DNA of 64,000 nucleotides from Trichoplax adhaerens (Eukaryota; Placozoa; Uniplacotomia; Trichoplacea; Trichoplacidae). Numbering within the stretch: position 1 is the stretch's first letter; each line of letters begins with the position of its first letter. The position numbers were made by a program, and so were the translations under genes. Where the stretch lies: positions 9,675,544-9,739,543 of the forward strand of contig NW_002060944.1 in assembly GCF_000150275.1 (NCBI RefSeq), written 5' to 3'. Of this stretch, positions 55,257 to 64,000 are shown in pieces. Under the pieces are notes generated by a model. The model had not been told where the DNA came from, ran no database searches, and saw only the letters and a program-made list of their open reading frames with translations.

Positions 55257-57382
55257 TCATCTATTATTTTAGGTCACTTCGTAGAAGCTTAATAGGTAAT
55301 TTTTGACAATATTTCAAGATGTAAGCAAGGCCTTTGATTGTAATGTTACTATAAATTTAATCTATTCTAAGCCAATAATTTACCATGTCCAACATCGATC
55401 TGAGTTGATACTGCACTCTTAAAGCTTCTAACATGAAAAGTACAAATACACAAATTATGGATATTGCGTCGACTTTGTGGTCAGTAAATTCAAGGAGGCA
55501 ACTTTCCCATTATGTCTTAATTTATTTCCAAGTTGTTCATACCACTATAGTAAAATTGACATTATACAGCTGTCTAGAGTTTTATGCCTTGATTTGAACT
55601 CTCTATACGAATTTTATGATCCGATGATCATCCATCTGCTTAGTCTCGGCCGTAATGGCCTATAATCATTTCAACTATCACTGTATAAATAATTATAATT
55701 ATTCGAATTATCCAAAACCTTTCTTTGCTAAATCGTGTAATTATTGACTATTTTTTTAACTAATTTTTGATTAGGCAATCATATTTCTAAATGTTTCTTG
55801 ATCTAATCTTCTATTAGACGATAAAGATGGTAAAAATTTTTCATTAATTTTGGAATTTTACTCCATTTTAAAGTGCTAATTCTATAAAACTATCAACTTA
55901 GATTAATATTAAGAATCTTAATGGTATTGTTCGAAGCCCATTAAGCTATTATTATTAGCTTCTCATGGCCGTAAATAAAGAAGTAAATAAAAGTATCAAC
56001 ATATTACTACAATCGCATATAACATATTGATTTAGTTTAACTATGAGAAAAGAACTTCTATATCTGTGATGATGATAGTATATCTTAAAAATTTATCAGA
56101 TTTACAAAAGATACGATATACACAAGCTAAAATCACAGAAAATTGATTATGATTTGAATGTTTTCTAAATTATCTGCGTAAGTAAACTACAATTAAAAAT
56201 TCATCGTACTTATAATGAATTTACCGCTAGTGCAAGTTAGAAAACTTTTATTGTAATCAACTCAACTTTATATTAACAGAAACGAACATATGAGCTACAA
56301 TATTATCTAATTTTTGATAGTGTTTGTTATGATTGACATTAACGGCAGTAATATGGTATTATTGTTATGGAAATCTATGGTATCTTTATACATATGGTGC
56401 GATTCAGGGTTTATCATTTAGAAATGCCTAGTTATCAGTACAGGTGCTACGTATATAAGTGTTGACATTTTGAATAAAAAAGTGAGTTATTATTCCTTAG
56501 TAAAGGATAAAGTTGTCCGAGTGATTTTATTTTATTAGCAGTTACAGTGATTAAACATAACAATTGGTGGCAGCGCTTATAGACCTAACGCTTTGAAAAT
56601 GCCTCATTCAACCAAATCTGGTAGGAAAACTCTATGAGTACAGGAAATACGTATATCAGTACAGACGCTACGTATATAAGTGTTAGTATTCTAAATAAAG
56701 AAGTTAGTTATTGTTCCTTAGCAAAGGTTAAAGATGTCCTTGCGGTTTTAATTTGTTAGCAGTTTTCAATGATTAAACATAACAGCATTACACTCCGATC
56801 ATAATTATCAATGAATTCCGAAGCTATTTTGTATTTGTATCGTATTAGATCAAGTATGCATAGTAGAATACAAAAAGGAATGGATAGTCGTACCATGCTA
56901 TGCCCACAGGCGAGAGTATCACTAGCACTAAACATACAGTACATTTTAATGATTGGTAATTAAAGTAATTTATTCATTTCAATTTCTTCACAATTAGATA
57001 TTACGCTATTCTTGCTTACATATAGTATTGTGAATTAAGACAATGAATTAGACACCTTAATTACATGTTTTCTAATGAATTAGCTCATGTTGTAAAAATC
57101 AAAAGGTAGATCAATCTTCCCTTGAATTTCATTCCTAGAAAATAAAATGTATATTTCATTAGTAGTAATTAACGTTTAGTCATTGCTTACTGTCTGGTAA
57201 CCGAAAAATTATAATTTTTACCAAAATTCTTCTTGAATATAATAGAAGCATTTTGGTTTCTTGAATGAATTAAATTCGGTGGCCAGAACTAGTGAATAAG
57301 CTCCAAGTTCTGCGAATTCAATTGGGTAGTATGTATAGGTAGATGAGAGGAGAAAACAAAATAAAATGAAAATCAATATGGA
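55257..57382. other. Intergenic between CEP112 and the ODC-like gene
   Basis: No gene recognised. Putative AATAAA signals follow the CEP112 stop. The LTR remnants at 56.4-56.8 kb are listed separately. Confidence 0.45.
56430..56790 (+). mobile_element. Two LTR-retrotransposon remnants
   Basis: Two direct copies (about 56435-56570 and 56650-56785) share a CAGTACAG(G/A)(T/C)GCTACGTATATAAGTGTT block with a TATA-like core, an (A/T)AATAAA signal, and a TTAGCAGTT...GATTAAACATAACA end. After the first copy comes ATTGGTGGCAGCGC, which looks like a tRNA primer-binding site just inside a 5' LTR ending in CA. The second copy lacks it. No coding remains. I infer truncated relics of a Gypsy-type element from the LTR-end plus binding-site arrangement. 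Confidence 0.6.
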
Positions 57383-60300
57383 CTAGTAGCCATACTGTAC
57401 AGTATGCAAAGTAGACTCGACAAATCTCATGCCCATGTTGTATAGCACATATTGTTTAATTGAATAAGGTTTAACTGAATTTTTTACCTTCGAAATATAT
57501 CCAGTCACCAGCATTAAGCTAAATTTATAATTTAGAATTAAAAATAAAAATCAATAATATTAAATTGGTCCAAATACTCTTGTAATATTCTCTTTCAAGC
57601 TTGATCTAGAAGCATTATTTTATGTGGAATATAAATCTATTTTTATCATCAAAGATTTAAGCACCTTTGGTAAGGAACATTCATTTAACACAGATCGGAA
57701 CAATGACACGTTTGACCAAATAAAACTGCATTCGTTGTACCGTTCGTATTCTTCTTGACCGGCTTCAAAATAATTAGGGTAGGATCAAGAGTTATAAAGC
57801 CAATACTGCCATATACGCTCTCATTAACGTAATACAACACTTTCTAAAGATACAAAAAAGACATTTAATGTCGCAATTATTACAAAATAAGTATAAAATG
57901 ATCATCTGAACATGGATAAAATGTTAATTTTAGCAATCATAAATTTCCTTTGACATAAAGATTACCTCGATATCGCTTGTATTTTCATACAGATGAGCAT
58001 TTTCTATTTCGAGCAAGTTTAGAAATTATATTTGATTTAATTGTATGATAATTAATATATCAAATAGCACAAGTATCCATTTCATTTATTGTTGGAAGCT
58101 GTAGTTCATACCATGCTCCAAGTCAAATGGATCATTGTTTCCCTTTCGAACAACTCTTTTGCCAATTATATTCAGAACTATAGTATATGCTCTGGTGGGA
58201 AAGAAACGTCCTAAAAAACATACATATAAGAACATCATGTACAGTATTAGAAGTTATATAGATAAAACTATTATAAAACAAACAGTAATCATAGTCGCTT
58301 TATCTGGAGCTACCAAAAGCTACCGTGCGTCACTAGAATACTATCATTTAGTAATTATAACTAATTTACTACGACTATGTTTATCTAGATATGTCATCGT
58401 TAATTGATACATCTATCAATCGATCACAAAATCGTATTCCTTAAATAATGAAAAGGAGAACAGCGCACTTAATCCCAAAAATATGTAACGCATTATATTC
58501 GTATGTCATATCTTTGTCTTACCATATACATATTAGCGTAACTTATTGAACTAGAATGTTATCTCTAAAAATTCTACATTTTCTATGTTATGCATTAACA
58601 ACCTGGCTCTGCAATAATTCTAACACCCGATTCGGGAGGAAAATGTTCCTGTAATGCTTTACTAATAGTTACAGCGGCCTAAAATTGGGTAAACATGTTT
58701 CATTATTGCGTTTATAAAAATACTGTGTAACTAGTACACGCTATTCATATTTTCTATTATTTTCATTTCTTGTAACAATATCAAGAAGCATCTCAATAAT
58801 ATTACTAAGTATTGATAACTAACTTTTTCAAATGTCATTTCTAGAGCTGAAGAAGCAGTAAAACCTCCACCAATATCGAGTTCTTTAAAATGATAACCAA
58901 ACTTCTCCTGAACATTTAATTTTCGTAAAAACACACGTTAAAAGATAATACTCTCGTTTTCTGCTATGTTAAAGAAAAAGCGCGAATTTGATTAAGGAGA
59001 TGTGTATTAACTAACTGCTAGTTTAAAAATTTTTTTGGATGCTATTATTGCTTTTTCATAGCCAATTGGATTAAGGCAATCGCTTCCTACATGAAAACTA
59101 AGTAACAATAATCACTTTAAGTTGAAACATTAATGCAAGCCACCTTATCTACTGTAATAATTGTAATCACTGCTCTTACTCACCTTACGCCCATAACGTC
59201 TAATGATAAAGATCGAGCTACTTTTAATAAATGGGCTACATCACGTTCAGGTGCTCCAAATTTTATACCAAGCTAATTTTATATCATAATACGCAGTTTT
59301 TAGCAAGCAAAAATTGATCCATGCTTACGGCTATCTCTTTCGTTAAGGTTATTATCCGAAATAGTAGAAGATTTTTATTAGAATATTGTATATTAAGTAC
59401 CTGAAATCTACTTTCGCATGATTTCATATCAGGGCAAATTCTTAATGCCAGCCTGCGATGAATTAATGTTTGATAGTGTTACTGAAGACGTTTACGGTAA
59501 TACATATTGCGTCTAGCAAATTACTATTGCAAGTTTATTACAATTATCAGCGTAGTAGACGTAAGTTACAGAAAATTAAGCATGTTTTCTAATAATAGAT
59601 TATCGTTGAAATTGTATTGGTTTTTACTTACTTAGCATTTGGATGATATTTTTTGATTTTATGCAATTCGTCTTCATTATCAAACACTGTATGATTTATA
59701 TTGTTCTCCTTTGCAAATCTGACAAATAATAAAGTATGCTATGAAGCCTAATACCGCTTTGAGTATTATAAAGAACATGATTTTTATAGTTTTCTAACGT
59801 TTCAACGAGCCTAAAGAAGTCTGGATATCCTACTGTATAATTCTGACAGAAATTTAGCTTCAATTTATGTTTCACTTATTACCTTAGATGTGATACAGCC
59901 TTGATAGTATTGGCGTATACAATTCTATCCGGATGAACTCCCGCATCGAGTATTAATTGCATTTCAGCCTATGCAGAATAGAAATTAAGAATATGTCCAC
60001 ATAAGGTGTTATAATTTCATCATGTACCATAATCAATAGAAGAAGTTGGTCCTGAAAATGTACTTGTAATTCTATAGCAGAACTATTAGCGCAATAGATT
60101 GTGTTATAAATTTGCTAGTTAAAACTGCAAGTACGCGTATAATAAACATATTCGTCAACTTGATCATAGATTAACTATTAGCCGACTGTTATGCAGTTTA
60201 TGAACCTACCATGCTTGCACAGTCAAAATTAACTCCCAAGTTGATTAAGATACGTAGTAAGACTGGATCGTTATTGCATTTGACAGCTGGAAAAGGATCC

Positions 60301-61207
60301 AATTGGAGATAGGTAAAGATAAGATTAGCACGCTCGTTAGTGACAATAAGTTTATTCACTTGATTTACATTACTGGTAGAATCAATTGTCGCTCTATTTG
60401 TATCTTTAAACATGCTTCGTCAAGTCTACCTACCATAGAAGGGTTCAACATTAGGCAATCGCATTTTCCACTGATTATTATTTTAACCATTGCCGAGGAA
60501 ATAATGAGTACAATATTATCAAATTTTAATAAGAAAAATCACTACTTTGACTATCTATTTATATACTATCTCTTACTTGAATGTTACTGCTAATTAATTT
60601 TATCGTATCTAGGCAAATATTGACCCAAAATATTCTTACCTCACGATATCGTTCTATTATATTGCCGATGTTAACTAACATGAATGAATCGTCCTTAAAC
60701 TAATAAAAGCATTTTCATTAAAGGGTGGAGTAAATATAAATATCATGAGCACAAGTAGATGCAAAATAAAAGTAGGAATTATATAAGACGCGAAAATGTT
60801 GTTCTTCTTTTGATAACAGGAGTAATGATGATTGTAGAGAAATATAATTCAAAAACATTTTTAAACCTAGATGCGAAAATGTTGTTCTTCTCTTGACAAG
60901 AGTAATGATGATCGTAAGAAAAAAATTGAAATATCTCTAATAATAATAACAATTTTGAATGGATGAAGGATGTCTGCAAAACGCAGCGATTAATTCATAG
61001 CAACAATTCACTTTTATGATAGTACAGTACTGTACTCTTCATTTGGAATATGAAATGATTTTCCGTACGAGTTAATTGAACATGAAATCTAGTACGTTAA
61101 TATTATCAGGTCAATTATGATAAGTTTACCTGTTGGTCCATCGCTGTCGTTTTCTTTTCAATGAGTTCCTGTAGGGATAGATTAGGTACGATTTCCACAC
61201 GTTCCAT
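57383..61207 (-). pseudogene. ODC1: Ornithine decarboxylase-like gene with frame lesions
   Basis: Minus-strand exons: 61207-61130, 60699-60640, 60470-60434, 60286-60210, 59968-59883, 59718-59632, 59452-59401, 59272-59184, 59097-59017, 58907-58824, 58678-58603, 58210-58112, 57839-57665, 57518-57488, and a tail ending at 57383. Family motifs are the PLP lysine in FYAVKCNND, FDCAS, FHVGSDC, LDIGGGF, IIAEPGRFF, YYVNESVYGS and a GQTC active-site segment. Ornithine decarboxylase converts ornithine to putrescine. Three defects argue against function. The ninth exon is one base short in an A-run and reaches TAG before its donor. The thirteenth has a second one-base loss just after the GQTC cysteine. 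The final segment lacks a visible AG acceptor. Assembly errors could explain the first two. An in-frame ATG at 61315 is an alternative start. Confidence 0.75.
60776..60945 (+). repeat. ODC1: Tandem duplication in the first intron of the ODC-like gene
   Basis: GA(C/T)GCGAAAATGTTGTTCTTCT, followed by GAGTAATGATGAT(T/C)GTA, occurs twice about 83 bases apart. It lies between the first and second exons. Confidence 0.8.
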
Positions 61208-61540
61208 CCTGATGGCGTTATTGAATTGAATAGACGAGCTACACGTGTCAAAGTCTACGAAAAGATGGATTGATAGTGTGTCAATTGAAGAGAAATAAAT
61301 ATTCACGACCTTCATGGACTGTATGCTATTCACGACTATTCTTCTCCTTCAATTCATTAAGATCAAGATTACAATCTTTAGAAAATTACTGTATGATTAA
61401 GTCAGCGTAGGATTACTATACAAGTCATGCCTATAATTTTGAAGTTAATGTTGAGACTGGACGATGTTTGAAAGTGAATCCGTCAGCCACTAAGGCCACT
61501 TGCAAAGAGTAGAAAATCGACGATATTGCGGAATTCTATG
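61208..61540. other. 5' flank of the ODC-like gene
   Basis: The open frame extends upstream of the chosen ATG to about 61333 without a stop. This could be untranslated leader or extra coding sequence. Nothing else was recognised. Confidence 0.4.
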
Positions 61541-61559
61541 CAACTATCTGGTTATAGCT

Positions 61560-62375
61560 ATCAAAAAACAAGAAATGATATCTTAATGGCTAAAATAGAT
61601 ATCCAGCAGTGTCATTACTAATAACTAGACAGCTGCTGCATATAATTATTAAATTTGCATATAATTATTAGTTTTGCAGTCAAAATTTCAAGTTCGAAAT
61701 TTACTAAAAGATCTGTAAGTGTACTTGCATATCGTTCCATCAAATATACATACTAAATTTATGGGTACAGCTAGCAAAAATATCTCATTGGCTAACATAG
61801 ATATCCAGCAGTGTCATTATGAATAATTACACAGCTGGTGCAATGAAATATTAGATTTGCAGCCAAAATTTTAAGTTGGAAATTTACAAAAGAGCTGTAA
61901 GTGTACTTGTATAACGTTCCATTAAATATATGTACTAAATTTTAGCATACGGTTTACTAACATAGTTAACCTGTAACATACTGTTGACTTACGAACTGTT
62001 TTGTTACTGCGGCATACCCTTGTTATGACACTAATAAATTACATAGTCAATATCCACATAGGATTTGCCTAAATGACTTTCGGTATTGCAGTGGGCATCA
62101 CTTTTATTCACTTTTAATGGAACTGACAATTGAAAATTTATGACTGAGGGGCCATAGCGATAGCTGCGCAAGATCATTTCTACATTTGAACCTGTTAGCG
62201 TATATTTAACGGAACGTTATGCAAGTACACTTACAGAAATTTTGGCTGCAAATCTATTAATTATATGCAAATCTAATAATTATATGGAGCAGCTGTGTAG
62301 TTATTAACAATGACGCTGCTGGATATCTATTTAGCCAATGAGATGTCATATCTTGTTTTTAGTAACTACTGTATA
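61560..62375. mobile_element. Fold-back element: two direct arms and one inverted arm
   Basis: A ~165-200-bp arm (GGCTAA(A/C)ATAGATATCCAGCAGTGTCATTA, then ACAGCTG, a TTTGCAG(T/C)CAAAATTT word and CTGTAAGTGTACTTG) occurs twice in direct order, near 61588 and 61790. It occurs once in inverted order, near 62205-62330 (CAAGTACACTTACAG...GCTGCTGGATATCTATTTAGCCAAT). The outer ends also match as inverted repeats (ACAAGA near 61570 and its complement near 62355). About 250 bases of unique sequence separate the arms. This looks like a non-autonomous fold-back or MITE-type transposon. I could not define a target duplication. Confidence 0.7.
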
Positions 62376-62525
62376 CCCAACCTTTTGATTTTCAGATAAT
62401 AACAATGCCTTTGGAGGAAAGCCCTGCTTTCTTTCGTATTTACCTTTGGTCATATGTGATTGTTTTTATCTGCGATAGGTTGCCGCTAACGCGAAGGTTA
62501 AATGCGTACAAATAGCAAAGACTAC

Positions 62526-62640
62526 TGGATACTTTTCTAATACACATCAGAAAAGTATCAAGTACCGTCCCTACACTTTGCATTTTTGTACAGCAGGGAC
62601 AGGGACTATCGAATATCGCCCCTATACTTCGCATTTCTGT
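62526..62640. repeat. Hairpin plus direct repeat
   Basis: GATACTTTTCT (62529-62539) is followed after 10 bases by its exact complement AGAAAAGTATC (62550-62560). Just after it, CCCTACACTTTGCATTTTTGTAC is echoed by CCCTATACTTCGCATTTCTGTAC about 52 bases on. No coding frame of note. Confidence 0.7.
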
Positions 62641-63024
62641 ACCGTAACGTGTACGCTATAGTTTACAGTACAGCTATTAACAATGATATGGATAGCTAGG
62701 ATAGAGTTGAGAAAACAGTTTCCTAACTCTTCCCCTTCAAAAACAACATTCACAAACATTTATAAATAGTTCTTGGCAACAAGTTCCGTTGCAGATCGGC
62801 CGCGATCTGCTCAATTTAGCTTTAATAAAATCTTTTAACTGTCCGCAGCAACGGTCATATTTTTGAGTAACCTTATTTACCCCCACATATTTCCGTTCAT
62901 GTTTTTATCTTTCCCTGGCATCGTTATCCTTTCCCTCCAAATTCAAGGATGACTTCTAAATGGATCAAAAATTAGCGCATTATATAGAATTAAGGAACTA
63001 TGTGCTATATTATAAACTAATAAC

Positions 63025-63458
63025 CTGGTTCAGCAATAATTCTAACACCCAACTCCGGAGGGAAATATTTCTGTAATGCTTTACTAATAACTGCAGCTGC
63101 CTAAAATTTGGAAACACATATTTGTAAGTTAGAATTTCTCACATTGCAAAGTCAAATAAAGAATCTGTTAATCGATGCTATATTAAATTTTATATAATTA
63201 ACTTTCGCAAAGGTCGTTTCTAGGGCTGAAAAAGCTGTAAAACCTCCGCCAATATCAAGTAAATTAAAATGGTAGCCAAATTTCTCCTGAAAATGGATTA
63301 CATAAAAAAGGCAATAGGAAGCTATTAATATTATAGCATCAAAGTTACCTCATCTAAGAGATACTATTTAACTAACAGCTAATTTAAATATTTGCTTAGA
63401 CGTTATTATTCCTTTTTCATAGGCAATCGGAGTAAGGCAATCGCTTCCCACGTGAAAA
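63025..63458 (-). pseudogene. ODC1: Partial second copy of ornithine decarboxylase (three exons)
   Basis: Three exons (63458-63377, 63286-63203, 63100-63025) match, with the same phases and nearly the same lengths, the ninth to eleventh exons of the copy at 57-61 kb. They encode FHVGSDCLTPIAYEKG, then EKFGYHF with LDIGGGFTA, then VRIIAEPG. Here the first of the three is 82 bases, not 81, and is open through its donor. No later exons follow between 63025 and the start of the other copy. To the right, only a decayed trace of the preceding exon (around GIKVSL near 63620, with stops) is seen. So this is a fragment of a duplicated gene, on the same strand and upstream of the first copy. Confidence 0.8.
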
Positions 63459-63769
63459 CTACATTAAATAAAGTCTGGATTTAATGTTTCCCTTATCATA
63501 ATAAAATAATTTATTTTTAACATGTAATGAAATGAAAAGTGTAGAGATCAAGCTACAAAACTTTAGCAAACTTTGATTCTACTTTTGTTGCACTCCGGTC
63601 GACTTAACGAAACTTTGATACCAAATAAAATTTGGGGAAATAATCGAACAACAATTTATTACAAAAAAAATGGAGAGAAGTATAAACCGAACAACCTTAC
63701 AAATGCTTAAATTTAAGTATTAATAAAATAAGTGACAGGCTTAAAAACTGTCAATAGCCAAACAACCTT

Positions 63770-63920
63770 TCAAAAAGAAGAACGTTTTAACTTACGACAA
63801 TTCGACCCCAAAGGCCTTTTAAATTCAACAAGTTCTTCAAAATAATCTTCTACTCTCCTCTTAAATATTCTAATTGCGCTATCATTTATAGGCTTCGTAG
63901 AGCCGTCAGAGGTATTAAAA
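63770..63920 (-). CDS. Unidentified terminal exon, partial
   Basis: An open segment of 50 codons ends in TGA at 63770 and is preceded at 63921-63923 by an AG acceptor. It reads as a charged, helix-prone peptide (NDSAIRIFKRRVEDYFEELV, then KRPLGSN) and has an AATAAA-type signal about 110 bases downstream on the same strand, near 63655. This could be the 3' end of a gene lying beyond the window, or of a mobile element that interrupted the ODC fragment. I do not recognise the family. Confidence 0.35.
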
Positions 63921-64000
63921 CTAAATATTTACTAACCAATCGCTCTTAAGATCCATTTTAGAAAACTACTTGCACCATTAAGAAAACAAAAATCATCAAA

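Overview
The window looks like nuclear DNA from an early-branching animal. It is AT-rich. Its genes are split into many short exons by GT-AG introns, and each spliced product I could join resembles a vertebrate protein over most of its length. A placozoan such as Trichoplax would fit the base composition, intron density and gene content, but that is inference from memory of the group. I see no bacterial, CRISPR or operon-like structure. Gene models were spliced by hand, using exon phase and similarity to remembered human orthologues. Coordinates are therefore proposals to be tested against transcripts.

Layout, left to right. 0-2.6 kb: no gene, one long perfect inverted repeat. 2.7-3.1 kb (-): OXLD1-like mitochondrial protein, 5' end unresolved. 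3.1-10.7 kb: no recognisable gene, several families of decayed local repeats. 10.7-21 kb (+): a nine-exon RAB26/RAB37-type GTPase whose large introns are full of tandem duplications. 21.9-23 kb: two copies of a ~415-bp LTR-like element, one flanked by a 5-bp target duplication. 23.9-25.5 kb (-): TVP23/FAM18 Golgi membrane protein. 26.1-27.4 kb: tandem repeats that carry hairpins. 27.8-28.4 kb (+): intronless mitochondrial cyclophilin. 30.1-33.4 kb (-): UBFD1. 35.3-43 kb (-): complete ABCA3-class lipid transporter, 12 exons, 1731 residues. 43.9-44.1 kb: short-period array. 47.2-55.3 kb (+): CEP112 (CCDC46) coiled-coil centrosomal protein, at least 27 exons. 56.4-56.8 kb: LTR remnants. 57.4-61.2 kb (-): ornithine decarboxylase-like gene with frame lesions, probably a pseudogene. 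61.5-62.4 kb: fold-back repeat. 63.0-63.5 kb (-): three further ornithine decarboxylase exons, a partial duplicate. 63.8-63.9 kb (-): an unidentified terminal exon.

The genes are unrelated housekeeping or membrane-traffic functions with no pathway link: mitochondrial proteins (OXLD1, cyclophilin), secretory traffic (Rab, TVP23), lipid transport (ABCA3), ubiquitin-like (UBFD1), centrosome (CEP112) and polyamine synthesis (ODC). The least ordinary items are the decaying ODC duplicates, the LTR with its intact target duplication, the hairpin tandem repeats, and GTACAGTACTGTAC-type palindromic tracts that recur upstream of several genes.
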